Shown one piece after another: positions 11,577 through 23,431 of a stretch of 64,000 nt of DNA. Positions within the stretch are counted from its first letter, which is position 1. Each line of letters opens with the position of its first letter. The notes beneath the pieces were generated by a model. It was given only the letters and a program-made list of their open reading frames with translations. It made no database searches and was not told the DNA's origin. This DNA comes from Orientallactaga sibirica (lineage: Eukaryota > Chordata > Mammalia > Rodentia > Dipodidae). The position numbers and the translations under genes were made by a program. The stretch spans positions 8,140,001 through 8,204,000 of the forward strand of contig JAEOAD010000018.1 in the NCBI GenBank assembly GCA_036365145.1. Reading direction: 5' to 3'.

Positions 11577-12592
11577 AGGCAAAAGTCACTACATTATAAT
11601 ACAAGAAACATAAAAAATCAAGACAATGCAATCCCACCAAAAATTACAAATCCATCAGAAATGTTCACCAATGAGACATTTTAGAGGAACTTCCTGACAA
11701 AGATTTCAAAAGGATGATATTATCTATACTCAAAGAAATGAAATGAATCAGAGAAGAAAACAAAGGAATTAAAGATGAAAACAAACTCCTGAAACAGAAC
11801 ACAGAAAACCAGCTTAATGAAAAAAAAGGTCATTATAAGACATGGGTAAAGAAATAGAAATACTGAAGAAAAACCAGGCTGAAACCCCAGTTCTGAAGAA
11901 CACAGTCAGTGAAATAAAAAAAACTCTGTGGGAAGTCTTACCAGTAGAATGGATGAAGGAGAGAACAGAATATCTAAACTAGAGACCAGGTGGCAGACCT
12001 AATACAGTCCAACAAAGAGAAAGACAAGCTAATAGAAAGGTATGAATAGGAATTCCAAGATATCCAGGACACTATAAGAATTCAGGGTATAGTAGAAGGA
12101 GAAGAAGCTTAGTAGGCGTTTTCAACAAAATCATAGAAGAAAATTTTTCCCAAATTGGGAAAGAAATGTCAATGCAGATACAAGAAGCTTTTAGAACACC
12201 AAACAGACAAAACCTAGAAAAAAACCTCTCCTCGCCATGTTATAATGAAACTACTAAACATGCAAATCAAAGAAAATATATTGAAAGCAGTTAGAGAGAA
12301 AAAGCAAATGACCTTCAAAGGCAAACCCATTAGGATCACAGCAGATTACTCAACACAAACTTTAAAAGCCAGAGGGGCTTGGAATGATGTATTCCAAGTT
12401 CTGAAAGATAAAAACTGTCAAGCAAGATTACTTTATCCTGCAAAACTATCTATCCAAATTGATGGAGAAATAAGGACATTCCACAACAAAAACAGGCTAA
12501 AGGAATTCATAACAACTAAACCAGCTCTACAGAAATACTGGAAGGAATCCTTCATGCTGAAGAGAAAGCAAAACACACACAGCAGGAAATAG
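11577..12592 (+). pseudogene. L1 ORF1 remnant (copy B)
   Basis: ORF1 of L1 encodes an RNA-binding trimer that packages the L1 RNA. The best preserved stretch (12245-12592, 115 codons) carries the C-terminal domain, with L-Y-P-A-K-L-S and I-D-G-E-I-R-T-F. The position equivalent to the start codon of copy C reads AGG instead of ATG (11577). Upstream, the coiled-coil part is scattered over several frames with stops. It is non-functional. Confidence 0.88.
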
Positions 12593-12667
12593 GAAAAAAC
12601 AAACCATACTCAAATAACAGTTAAAACAAGTGAGTAAAGGGAAAACAGGAAGAACTACAACACAAGA

Positions 12668-14237
12668 ATGGCAATAATAAATACATATCTTTCAATGATA
12701 ACTTCTCATATCAATGGCCTCAATGCCCCAACCAAAAGACACAGGCTTGCAGACTGGATTAAAAGGCAGGCTCCTGCCATCTGTTGCCTCCAGGAAACTC
12801 ATCTCTTAATAAAAGATAGAAACCCTCTTAGGGTGACAGTATGGAAAACAGTATTTCAAGGCAATGGGCCTAGGAAACAAGCAGGGGTTGCTATCCTAAT
12901 ATCTGATAAGATAGACTTCAAACCAACATTAGTGAGGAAATGTACAGAAGGTCATTTTATACTGATTAAAGTAACACTCCAACAGGACATTAAATCCTAA
13001 ACATATATGTACCTACCTAACAGGGGGGGCTCCCAATTTCACCAAAGAAACACTATTAGACTTAAGGTCAGATAACACCAAACACAATTGTAGTGGGTGA
13101 CTTCAATACCCCACTCTTACCTCTTGACAGGTCATCCCAGAAAAAAAATAAACAGAGAGACATCTGGATTAAATGATATCATGAAACAAATGGATCTAAC
13201 AGGTATATATAGAACATTCCATCCAAATGCTGAAGAATGTACATTTTTCTCAGCAGCACATGGAACATTCTCTATAATAGACCACGTATTAGGACACAAA
13301 GCAAATCTTAACAAATGCAGGAAAATTGAAATAATCCCTTGTACTTTATCTGACCACAATGGGAATAAACTGCTACACAAAAAGGTAGGGCAAACCCTTC
13401 AACATATTGGCATAGGCAATGACTTTCTAAATATAACTCCAATTGCTCAGAAAATAAAACCACTAATCAACCACTGGGACCTCATGAAATTACAAAGCTT
13501 CTGTATAGCAAAGGACACTGTAAATAGAGCAATGAGACAACCTAAAGAATAGGAGAAACTCTTTGCCAGCTATACATCTGTCAGAGAATTACTATTCAGT
13601 ATATACTATCCAGAATAAGAACTCAAAAAAACAGAACAAAAAGAAATCAAACAACCCAGTTAAAAAAATGGGCCATGGAACTAAATAGAGTTCTCAGAAG
13701 AAAAAATACAGATGGCATATAAACATCTAAAAAAAGTGTTCTATATCCTTAGCCATCAGGGAAATGCAAATTAAAACTACTATGAGATTCCATCTCACTC
13801 CTGTCAGAATGGCTACTATCAAGAAAACAAATGACAATAAGTGTTGGCGAGGATGTGGAAAAAGAGGAACACTTCTACACTGTTGGTGGGAATGGAATCT
13901 GGTCCAGCCATTGTGGAAATCAGTGTGGAGGTTCTTGAGACAGCTAGAAATAAATTTACCATATGATCCAGCTATAACACTCCTAGGCATATATCTAAAG
14001 GACTCTTATCACTACATTAGAGATACTTGCACAACCATGTTTATTGCTGCTGTATTCACAATAGCTAAGAAATGGAACCAGCCTAGATGTCTCTCCACAG
14101 ATGAATGGATAATAAAGATGTGGTACATTTACACAATGGAGTTCTATTCAGTGGTAAAGAAAATTGAAATTATGAAATTTGCAGGGAAATGGAGGGATCT
14201 GGAAAGGATTATACTAAGTGAGGTAACCCAGGCTTAG
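12668..14237 (+). pseudogene. L1 ORF2 remnant (copy B): endonuclease joined to C-terminal part
   Basis: The endonuclease start is recognisable (S-H-I-N-G-L-N-A-P-T-K-R) and keeps the catalytic signatures Q-E-T-H, G-D-F-N, I-D-H and S-D-H, although in more than one frame. After S-D-H-N-G-N-K-L at about 13374 the sequence jumps to the C-terminal region ('aaggtagggcaaacccttca' onward), which is readable to 14237 and ends [11 protein letters not shown]. The whole reverse transcriptase domain, including any F/Y-A-D-D motif, is absent. Confidence 0.9.
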
Positions 14238-15555
14238 AAAGCCAAACATCTCATGTTCTCTCTCATATGTGGATCCTAGTTACAAATTATGTGAGCTGGA
14301 ACCAAAAATTGGGAACAGGGGCCAGTAAGCTAGAAAAAGCTCATAAGGGAGGGAGGAAAAGGAAGGACTGAAGGGGATAGTATTGTATATATGAAATACA
14401 GGAACAGATTATAGGCAGGGGAAAGGCCTAAGGGGAAGAGAATGTGTAAAAGAATGGCAGGGGAGGGTCAATCAAAATTCAAGAGATTCTGAATAAGACT
14501 TATATAAACCTACTCTTTTGAACAATGGCACGTCCAGAAGCTATAGACTGTTACTAGAAACTTTTCAGTGTCCAGGATGGGATACCTTCCAGTGTGTTGT
14601 TGGCCAGTGAGGTCCCTGTTGCCTCCAAAACATTACAGGCTATTGCCAAGGCCCTTGGTTTCCTTTGAGAAACAGATGGTAAGACCCTATTGCTGAAGAT
14701 GTCACTTGCCTGAGTGGCAACAGCACTGAGAAAGCAAGCTGGTGCTGAGCAGAAAACCTTCTCCCTGTAGACCAGCCAATTGAAAGCTGGAAAAAGCTGC
14801 ACTGCATGCAGCCATATGGGAGACAGAAATCATCAGTGGTGAAAACAATGGACACTGGAAGCCTCAAGTTGGGCCAGACAGGCTGAATGACCAAACAGGT
14901 GCAATAGTGGCATGTCTGATCTTGGCATAACCACCTGCTCCCTAATTGGATTGAAGGCCTGCTCTATATGAGGGAATATATGCCTGATACTGAAAAGACT
15001 AATCAAAAGTCTATGTCAGGGGAGGTCATGAGCCTTGGGGGTATAAAGCCTATTCTTGTCTGGCTAAATCTATGTATTATTCCCACCAAACTGCCCTGAA
15101 AGCACTACACTTAATGTCCATATTCACATATTAATGCTACTCTCACTTCTGGTTAGAGAAGCTTCTCTTTTCAGATGGCAATGACCACTAGGATGACCCA
15201 AAAGGCAGCATAGTGTTGAGAAGAAGGGACAGAGGAGTGTCCAGCACTGAAACACCTATGTCACACCCTCCAAGGCTCAGGGTCCATTGCAGAAGAGGGG
15301 GTGGAAAGAATGTAATAGCCAAAGGAAGGGTACGACTCCTTACAATGCAACTGTCCAAACAGAAATTAGCCTTGATATCCATGACCTCGCAGTGCTTAGC
15401 AATACCTTTGCAAGACCCTCATAATAGGAGAAAAAGATGATGACATCAAATTAAAAGAGACTATGATGGAGAGTGGAGTTCTGAAGGGGAATGGGGGAAG
15501 GGGAGGGAAATATGGTTGTCAATTTTTTAAAAAATCACAAAAAATAAAGAAAGAA

Positions 15556-17121
15556 AGGGTTGTAGTCACCTAAATGCCTTACTGAAGCTGGGGGATTTGT
15601 TTCCAAGCTTGTTGTACCAATGAACTACTAAGTTGGGTTTGACTGTTGGTGGCATGTCTTTTCTACATGCCCATATTGCCTGGCTTCACACTGGAGAAAG
15701 AATTCCAAAGACCATAGTGGAAGTAGCAATCTTTCTGTGGTCTCCTTAAAAATCACAAGCCACTACTTCTTTTGTAATCCCAAGGTCATGAGGTTAGCTA
15801 ATGTACTGGAAAAACACAAGGTGTGGATACCAGGAGGTAAGAACCATAAGACAACCTGGAAAGTTGACTAACCTATATATAAAATTGGGACCATGTTTAA
15901 AAACAGCACAGGAAGTCTTGCAGGCACTGACTGAGCCAACAAGGACAGAAAAAAAGAGGAACTGCACTCAGCACTTGCTGCTCTGGTCCAGTCTTCTGCT
16001 TCTTCCCATGAAGAAAGCAAGTGTGGGAGACCTAGGAACCTAGAATCAAGACAATAATCATCTGCCTTCTCATTTCCAGGTTTCCAATGTGGAAATCTGG
16101 TACACTACAGGAAGAATGAATGTGTGTGGTTCTGAGCTCCATATTGGCCAGATACCAAGGGGAAGGACTCTCACACTCAAGGTTGTCAGTCCAAGCTTCA
16201 CTTCCCTTAAATATTCTTTGATTACTCCACGCTCCAACCCACCCTATTTAGATGGAACTCCTTATCCATGCTTGGTGAGCCACATCTCCCTCAGATGGCA
16301 TCTACTGATGCCCAAGATGCCATGCGGTCATGCTAGCCCATCTGTTTCTACCTCCAGCACAGAATCTCCTAGAGGCACACACCATCTCTGGGCACCCCAT
16401 TTCTCTAGTCCAAGCCTAAACATTATGATGTTGACAAATAATTTTCTTTAAGTTAATCAACTTTACAAATAGAAACTGAAGCTTACAGTGAGTCCAGAGG
16501 GCTGGTACAGGCCACCTACCTGACCCTCATTCACAGTACCAGTATTTAGACACAGCATATTTCAAGGACAGAAAAACATCTTGTGTCAATAAAACAATAA
16601 GAACATTCTTTACAAGAAAGAAGCAAAGACTTAATAGAGGAAGATATATTTTAAATCTTGTATCAAGGTTCCATGGGGCTTAGGAGTAACCCTAACCATA
16701 CAAAGGTTTCTGAAGTTTGGTTAAAAGAACTTTAAAAACTGGATTAGAAAGCCTCTGGTTGCTTATCTATCACAACTTTGAATTTTGTTATATTCTTATC
16801 TGCTTTTCATTCATTTACCTGAATAGCTCCTAGAACACATGGGCCCACAACCCCACAACCTTGCAGTAGGGTATAACAGCTTATAAAGTGAAGCCTGCAT
16901 CTTTGGGGACCAAATGTTTGCAAGGTTCTTTCCTAGGCCTGACTCAAATCTTCACAGTTTATTCCTACCTATCCTATTTCTGAGTATAGAACAATCTTCT
17001 CTACATTCTACACTATGTAAGGAATGCCATGGCAATCTTTTCAAGGCATTCTCCCTTCCATGTTGTCTTCCTCCAACTGCTTCATTTGCATTGAATCACT
17101 ACACCTTAGGCAGAAGGTGTT
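15556..17121. other. Intergenic sequence, no recognised gene
   Basis: The stretch has no high-copy repeat that I recognise. The 120-codon frame at 16089-16451 and the 80-codon frame at 15801-16043 resemble no family and carry no splice or domain support. I treat them as chance. Confidence 0.5.
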
Positions 17122-17675
17122 TGTTGTAGGTACTTCTTGTTGCTAGGACAAACACCTAACCAGAAAAAGCTTATGGGAGGAAAGAGTTTATTTCAGGCTT
17201 ACATGTTCCAAAGGAAGCTTCATCATGGCAGAAGTTGACTTACTTCATCATACATCCATAACAGAGAGACAACAGCCAGCACCAGGAAGCACAAGCTAGT
17301 TCTGAACACATCCCTAAGGCTGGACTCAAAAGCTGACCCTAGTGAAACACACCCTCTAGCAGGGCTCCATCTACTAGAGACTTGTAAGTAGGAAGCATAA
17401 TCAAATATACCTGAGGCTAGGGCTAGAGGGATGGATTAGCAGTTAAAGCACTTTCCTGCAAAGCCAAAGGACCTAGATTCAATTCCCGTAAATCAGATGC
17501 ACAAGGTGACACATATGTCTGGAGTTTGTTTGCAATAGCTAGAGGCCCTGGTGCACCCATTCTCTCTCTACCTCTCTCTCGTTCCTTCTGCCTCTTTCTC
17601 TTTCTCAAATAAATAAATGAAAATGTTTTTTTAAATACCTGAGGCTATGGGGCCATTTACATTCAAACCACCATA
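17122..17675 (-). mobile_element. MaLR-type solo LTR, split by a SINE
   Basis: It begins TGTTGTAGG and ends CCATA (expected CA), flanked by gtgtt and gtgct as a probable 5-bp duplication. The terminal 'acattcaaaccacca' matches other LTR ends in this window (1404-1418 and about 63940). There is no internal sequence, so it is a solo LTR. Confidence 0.7.
17407..17647 (+). mobile_element. tRNA-derived jerboa-type SINE nested in an LTR
   Basis: A tRNA-like head ('gctagagggatggattagc') is followed by 'ttgcaatagctagaggccct', a CT-rich stretch and 'aaataaataaatg'. The exact 13-bp direct repeat 'atacctgaggcta' at 17407-17419 and 17635-17647 marks the insertion. Confidence 0.95.
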
Positions 17676-19099
17676 GTGCTGTTACCCTCTTTGAAGAGGG
17701 ATATCCATCAAGGGGAAAAATGCTACAGGCATGGTCTGATCTCTTGCAGTTCAGATTAGAATCCAAAAGCCAACAAAAGTAGCCTTACTTGGTAACTTGT
17801 TATAGCTGCTGACCATCAAGCCCCACCAGCACCCAAGTGCTCAGACTCTACATTAATGCAGCCTCAGATTCCATTAATTTTTGAAGGTAGTTGTGTTGTT
17901 ATTGGCCTTATTTTTTCCTATCTGAAATCCATGGTTTTCCCATACATATTGCAAAGTCACATTTTATTTTACTGAAGCAAGTAACAGGTGAGTTACATTT
18001 TGATAAATTATGTACATGCCTAGACTAAAATATGATGGGCAAAACACAAGCCATGTTAATCTCTATCTTGGGTAACAAACAAAGACCCCCCCAACACATA
18101 ATAGTTGCTTATGCAAGAAAATTATCAAAACATAAACACTAGAGTAAATGAGAAAGAAAACTTGGTATACACTACTAAACAATTCAAGGCATGGCTTGAT
18201 CCAGGGCTCCAACAGAGTGAGAGAATAGCCTCCTCTACCATGTTTGACATAGTAAGCCCCATCCTTTCCTTGAGTAGGCTTTGTTTCTTTAGTCTCACAA
18301 TGGCTGTCAAAGTCCCTGAAAGCTACATCTTTCTACTCTAACAAATAGAGTCTTATGAAAACTTCTAGAAAGATTTTTCATTTCTCTGTCTCAGAAAGGT
18401 CAGCAAACATCACCTCATGTCACTAGCTCATATAGGAGCCAACCACTGATGCAAGAGGGGCTTTATGTCATAATGTATTTAAACCATTTAAATGGGAATA
18501 GACATTAGAGATCTCTATCATGATGCTGAACAGATCTACATTTCTATTTCCATGGATGCTTGTATCCCATATGACAGCCATTACTAGCATGGGTCATATC
18601 CAAAAATCTTTTCTATTTTTTAAATGGCACATAAGTTATTATGCTCCATCACACTTTCAATGATCAACCTTAAAGAGATCTCAGTTACATCCTTCTGGAA
18701 TAATAGAACAGTCACAGGAGTTCCTTGGGCAACTCCAAAAACCATGCCAGAGTGGTTTGCCACACATAATACAGGGTGTATTTGAAAGGCAGCAAGTGTC
18801 CAATGACCAGTTCTGGCTGAAGACTTCTGTTTTTCAAAAGCTCAATAAGCAGCAAAAGTGACCACAATGTGTTTGAAATCTTATAGCATGTTTCTTCAGG
18901 AGACAAAATGCCTAAAACTAGATGAAAAGACTTATAATTTTTTAAATTAAAAACTATAGACAGAAGAGGTAACAAAGGAAATGAGCATGAATTCTACATT
19001 TTTGTTTCAAAAATAAACCCTGAGGTATGGGAAAATTGTAATATGGAATTCAGAAGTCTATTCTTTCTTTGTGATTTCCTACTTGCTACTTGTGCCTAT
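17676..19099. other. Intergenic sequence, no recognised gene
   Basis: This is AT-rich. The longest open frame is an 87-codon minus-strand frame at 18712-18975. It is leucine-rich but matches nothing I know, so it is not called. Confidence 0.5.
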
Positions 19100-19791
19100 G
19101 TTTCTTATAACAAGAGGTTCTTAGTACTGGTCACACTGAGACTGCCAAGGAGAGCTGCTGACTTGGGACAGAGTTTTCCCAGGATTATGGGCAGCCCAGT
19201 TGGAGGGGCATAATTGGAACCATTACTGCTCGTAGATGCTGCACATGGAGCATCTATGTTTTGATCTTGCATTAGTTCATTCTTTTCTTGCTATGCCTTT
19301 TGCAGTAGGATATTTACTCTGTGTCATTATGTGTATTTAACTTCTGTTTTAATTTGACAGGCTTACAATTAAGGGACTGTTTTGAGTCTCAAATTAGATC
19401 TTCAACTTTTAAATAGGGTTGGGATTGATTTTTTAAAAAACGATGGGAAATTGGACTGAATGAATTTTTACATCTTGAGATGGCCATGACTCTGGTGATT
19501 TGAATCAGATGTCCTCCATAAACTCATGTGTTCTGAATGCTTGGTCCCCCACTTATGGCAAATGGTGAGGTGGAACCTTGATAAAGGAGGTTTGCTGCTG
19601 GGAGCCAAGCCCTCTATTTACCGCACTCAGCTTACTTTGTCTACTTCCTCCTTTGCTAATGTGCACATTTGATGCCCAGCCATTTGCTCCTCCATGATGA
19701 AACTATCCCTTAAAACTGTAAACTGGAAATAAACCTTTTCCTTTCATAAGCTGCCCCTGGTTGGGTGTTTTGTCCCAATAATGAGAACATA
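19100..19791 (+). mobile_element. 5'-truncated MaLR element: internal part and 3' LTR
   Basis: Sequence from about 19140 ('gccaaggagagctgctgact', 'ttcccaggattatgggcag') matches the internal region of the complete MaLR at 27350-27440. The LTR from about 19490 to 19791 has the 'tgattggaaccttgataaag' type body, 'ggaaataaaccttttccttt' with a poly(A) signal, and the usual LTR end. Confidence 0.75.
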
Positions 19792-20789
19792 AGGGCTATA
19801 CCCAGATTTGCTTAGTTCCTAGGAAGGATGTTGGATAAATGATACATATGCATAGCCACCAAAAAAGCAGTGCCCGTCAATTCCCTCCTAAATAAGAAGC
19901 ATTTTTTGTGGCTTTAAAACTGAACACTTACCCATAGACAAGCATTTACTCTCAACTCTGGTTTCCTCCATGAAGAGACAATGATTCTTTTCTCATACAT
20001 TGATATAAAAATAAAACAGTTCACATGCCTATATCTGACCTACAAAGGCTATTCTTTCCCCATTACCCTGCACAGTCCCAGTCGATGCTAACTTTACAAA
20101 TACACAAGAGTTTCACTGTCAACATATACCTCTCTCTATTCCCTCTGGATACCTGCACCACTTTGTTTGTACAACCACATGGATGAGTGAAATCATATCT
20201 ACAATACTACAGTAACTGTATCGGGGGAACAAACTTCTGAAAGTAAAAAAAAAAAAAAAAAAAAAAAAGCCACAAAATGACCAAAAGGAACATGGTTTAT
20301 ACATTACTGAATGTAAAGCCCCAGTCAAATTGAATACAATAGTGGGCTTTGACCAGTCACAGCATTTAAAAACCACAGCAGTAACAACAAACCTCTCTCC
20401 TAGGAGCCTGTGAAATCCTTGAAGGTTGAGATCTCCTTATTCAACTTCATTTTCTCCTAAATGCCTTTACCTGCAAGCGTTAGGAAGATGTTGAAAGGAA
20501 GAATAAACAGAACCAGTGTGAAGGGGTTATCACCTTGAATGGCTTAAAAGGGTGCTAAATTATTATAAAATAAAAAGTTATGGAAATCAAAATAAAGAGA
20601 TTGGACCCACTACCTATGGAGTACAGTCACAATTTTAAAATATTTTAAATTTAATTCCTTGGTCCAGAGACAAATGATCTATCAGGTCTAGCTATCAGAT
20701 ACCATGACATCTGACAAGATGCTTTTTCCTTTTTCTTCCCTCAATTCATTTTCTTTAGTCACATAGATAAAGACTTTCCCCTTCTTTCT
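19792..20789. other. Intergenic sequence with a 24-base A-run
   Basis: Nothing gene-like is visible. A poly(A) run of about 24 bases at 20246-20269 may mark an old retroposon tail, but I do not recognise a body. Confidence 0.5.
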
Positions 20790-21127
20790 TTTGTATGTGT
20801 GGTATGCATGCATATATGCGTTTGCAGTGTGTGCATGTGTGTGTGTACAAGTGTTTGAGCACATGCATGTAAAAGCCATAAGTCAGTGTCTAGTGTCTTC
20901 CTCAGTCACTTTCCACCTTATTCTTTGACATGGGGGTTTCTCATTTACCACAGAGCTCACCAATTTAGCTAGATTAGCTAGTGAGTAAGCCCTAGGGACC
21001 TGCCTATCTCTACTTCCTCATGGCTACAATTATAGGCTTGTGCCATCACACCCACTTTTACATGAATGCAGAAGATAAACACAGGCCTTCATGTTCACTT
21101 TATGCACTGAGCCATCTTTCTAGTCCC
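20790..21127 (-). mobile_element. B4-like composite SINE
   Basis: GT-rich sequence, then 'ggggtttctcatttaccaca', 'cacagagctcaccaatttag', 'gcttgtgccatcacaccca' and finally 'cactgagccatctttctagt' form the reverse complement of a B4 element. Confidence 0.7.
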
Positions 21128-21182
21128 AGATATAAAGTTTTGTAAAATAAGAACAGCTTTAAACTTAGATGGCCAAATTTTT

Positions 21183-21368
21183 GTACACACTTTTTTTCTT
21201 TGTTTTTTGATGTAGGATCTCACTCTACCCCTGGCTGACCTGGAATTCACTATGTAGTCTTAGGTTGGCCTTGGAATCATGGCAATTCTCCTACCTCTAT
21301 CTGCCCCTCATCCCGAATGCTGGGATTAAAGATGTGCACTACCATGTCCGACCTTGCACACACTTTTG
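21183..21368 (-). mobile_element. B1 SINE with target-site duplication
   Basis: A minus-strand B1 lies at about 21190-21354. It is flanked by 'ttgtacacacttttt' and 'ttgcacacacttttg', a slightly diverged duplication. Confidence 0.9.
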
Positions 21369-21436
21369 GCAAATCTCCAAATATGGGCACAGTGCTTGAC
21401 ATATACAGAGACATGAATGAAAAGACTAAATCAGGA

Positions 21437-21628
21437 CCGGGGAGATGGCTTAGCAGTTAAAGGAGCTTATTTGCAAAGCCTGATGTCCTGGGTTTGAATT
21501 CCCAGTACCAACATAAAGCCAGATGCACAAAGTGGCATATGCATCTGGAGTTTGTTTGCAGTGGCAAGAGGCCCTGGCACACCCATTCTCTTTCTTTCTA
21601 AAAAAATAAAAATAAATAAATATATTTT
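21437..21628 (+). mobile_element. tRNA-derived jerboa-type SINE
   Basis: It starts 'ccggggagatggcttagcag', has the internal 'ttgcagtggcaagaggccct' box and ends in a short CT stretch and 'aaataaataaat'. Confidence 0.9.
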
Positions 21629-21861
21629 GGAAAGAGACCAACACTCAGAATTGCCCTTCAGTGTGTGCTCTTGTAAAAGACCAGGTCATAAAAGCTGTGA
21701 TCTAGAGCAGGAAAGGGAGCAGCCATCCATGAGGTACCAACATAAAATTTTCATCTGTGAAGATGAGGATAGCTGTCTCCAGGGTGGGGCTTGTTCTTAC
21801 TTCAGCAGGAGCTGTGCACCTGACCTTAGCACAAACTAACAGTTATGACCAAGACAAAGCA

Positions 21862-21995
21862 TGGGGAAGATGGAAAACAGGAAGGAAAGGGAGGGGAGGA
21901 AAGGACAAAAGAGGAAAGGGAAGGAGAGGAGAGGACAGGAGAGGAAAAGAGAGGAGAGGGGAGGACAGGAGAGGAGAGGGGAGGGGAGGAAAAAT
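21862..21995 (+). repeat. Purine-only GGAGA/GGAAA tract
   Basis: About 130 bases of nearly pure purine on the plus strand, in blocks such as 'ggagaggggaggggagg'. Several overlapping open frames of about 70-100 codons on both strands here are artefacts of the repeat. It lies about 0.5-0.8 kb beyond the probable RAB28 transcript end. Confidence 0.9.
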
Positions 21996-22211
21996 TCCTG
22001 GCAGAGGGACCTGCAGGACAGGGATATCACACAACAGTTTTATGTGCACAGAGGTAAGAGTGGCATGAGTCAGGTAGAAAAATGGGTAGCAACTGATAGA
22101 GTCACTGAAACACCGGGCTGTGGAATCTGGACTGTAACTAGTATAAGAAAACATAAGAACTCTGAGTAGTAGACTTCACAGGGTTTCTGACTATATATTC
22201 AAATATACCTT

Positions 22212-22253
22212 TTCCTTTTAAAAATATATTTTATTTATTTATTTAAGAGAAAG

Positions 22254-22297
<44 letters not shown>

Positions 22298-22449
22298 GGT
22301 AGGTGCACCAGGGCCTCCAGCCACTGCAAACAAATTCCAGATGCATATGCCTCCTTGTGCATCTGGCTTATGTGAGTCCTGTAAGAGTCGAACCAGGATC
22401 CTTTGGCTTTGCAGGCAAATGCATTAACCGCTAAGCCAACTCTCCAGGC
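22212..22449 (-). mobile_element. tRNA-derived jerboa-type SINE
   Basis: The minus-strand head reads 'ggcctggagagttggcttag' and the tail is a (CT)n run (GA on the plus strand, 22257-22292) plus 'aaataaataaat'. It lies just beyond the RAB28 3'UTR. Confidence 0.9.
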
Positions 22450-22509
22450 CTATACTTTGTTTTTCTATAACAAAAAGAAAGATGGCTAAAAGAAAATTTA
22501 AAAATACAA

Positions 22510-23338
22510 TAAAAAGTAATTTAAATAAATTTATTTCTGAGAGTAAAACATCAGGTACAGTGTGATCCACAATGATCCAACAGGATGTCACAGCTCATTC
22601 TGGAGGTGCTTTTATACAGTTTGTAGGAAAATTCCGTGTGAAGCTGAACAAGTACCAAAATTCATAAAGCCATCTAAGCAGAGTATGATAAAATATGTAC
22701 CGACCATGATACAGTAATAAAAATACACTGTCAAATATAGCTTTGTGACTTATAAACTACAATATAAACAATTTAGCCCCCATTTTAAAAAATAAAAAAT
22801 AATTTTATTACAACCTCCTTTCAAGCATTTCCAGTTAGGTTGAACTTCATATATTCTTTTTGCAAAGAAATGCTTTCTTAAGTAACTGTAAGTAAAATCT
22901 GTCCATTGTTTCGATATTAGTGCTCTGCAGTATACTAAGACATACATGAGTCCCGGTAGCAGAATAACCTTGTTGTGGGAAAATCCTGGCTAATGAATGA
23001 GACTTGAAGAGTTTTCTCATTTGTTTAAAAAAAAAAATTACATCTGAGAAAAAAGAAGCGAGGACATAAAGGACCAGCATCTGTCTTCTGCCGTAAAGCA
23101 GTCTAATTCCGGAAAATAGACTCTCCAGTTTGATTTCAAAGTGTGTGGTCCCAAAGCTGAATTCTTTCCAGTCCAAAGAGCTGCCTGTGGTTGTGAGGCA
23201 AGCTTAATGATGAAGGAGCTGAGGAAAGTGTGAACTGCACTACAGAAATGGTCACTGATAAAACACGTTCCTAGAGAGCCCGGGGCCTGCTCTGAGGTGA
23301 AGGGCAGCCAGCACTATCCATACAAAAGACAAATGCGC
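22510..23338 (-). other. RAB28: RAB28 3' untranslated region with two candidate poly(A) signals
   Basis: Non-repetitive sequence continues downstream of the stop for about 800 nt before a minus-strand SINE begins near 22.45 kb. AATAAA occurs on the minus strand at 22804-22809 and 22530-22535. Either could be used, giving a 3'UTR of about 0.55 or 0.83 kb. Short open frames here (for example 22847-23176 on the minus strand) are ordinary untranslated sequence. The end point is an inference; 3' RNA data would settle it. Confidence 0.7.
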
Positions 23339-23431
23339 TCACTGAACTGCACACATGGAGCTTCTGGGCGGGTTAACAGTTCTTGACACGGGTTCCTGGC
23401 TGTAGTTCACAATGTCTGCCTTCACCACCCT
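23339..23431 (-). CDS. RAB28: RAB28 terminal exon, coding part (CAVQ C-terminus)
   Basis: This final coding segment has 30 codons plus TGA (23339-23341). It starts [10 protein letters not shown] and ends S-S-M-C-A-V-Q. On the minus strand the acceptor is TTTTCTGGCAG, with a good pyrimidine run, and the entry phase is 0, matching the 78-nt exon 7.8 kb upstream. C-A-V-Q is a CaaX farnesylation box, as in the human protein. Two changes from the human sequence I recall are Ser for Asn after N-Y and Val for Met before S-R-T-V-N. When the 95-nt cassette exon is included, translation stops there and this segment becomes untranslated. Both tails end in a prenylation signal although the rest of their sequence differs. 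Confidence 0.95.
   Translation of the reverse strand, partial: RVVKADIVNYSQEPVSRTVNPPRSSMCAVQ

Larger units (their letters stand above)
10392..15555 (+). mobile_element. L1 element (copy B), both ends present, reverse transcriptase deleted
   Basis: This L1 starts at 'ggtaagatggtggcatagga' and ends in the family's 3'UTR and A-rich tail near 15550. The order is 5'UTR (about 10392-11576), ORF1 remnant, ORF2 remnant, and a 3'UTR of about 1.3 kb. The total is about 5.2 kb because roughly 2 kb or more of central ORF2 is missing. It cannot move on its own. A 25-30-base A-run at about 10956-10984 sits inside the 5'UTR. Confidence 0.92.

Noticed and set aside
16089..16451. 120-codon plus-strand frame in intergenic DNA
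   Set aside because: It resembles no family, has no splice partners, and the length is plausible by chance in 1.5 kb of unique sequence.
18712..18975. 87-codon Leu-rich minus-strand frame
   Set aside because: I considered a processed pseudogene or membrane protein piece, but recognised no homologue and saw no continuation upstream or downstream.
21757..22169. Overlapping open frames of up to 103 codons on both strands
   Set aside because: All come from the purine-only repeat at 21862-21995, where stops are rare in several frames. Composition is Arg/Gly/Glu or Ser/Pro/Leu repeats only.
22847..23176. 109-codon minus-strand frame next to RAB28
   Set aside because: It lies within the RAB28 3'UTR on the same strand, downstream of both stops, and matches nothing.
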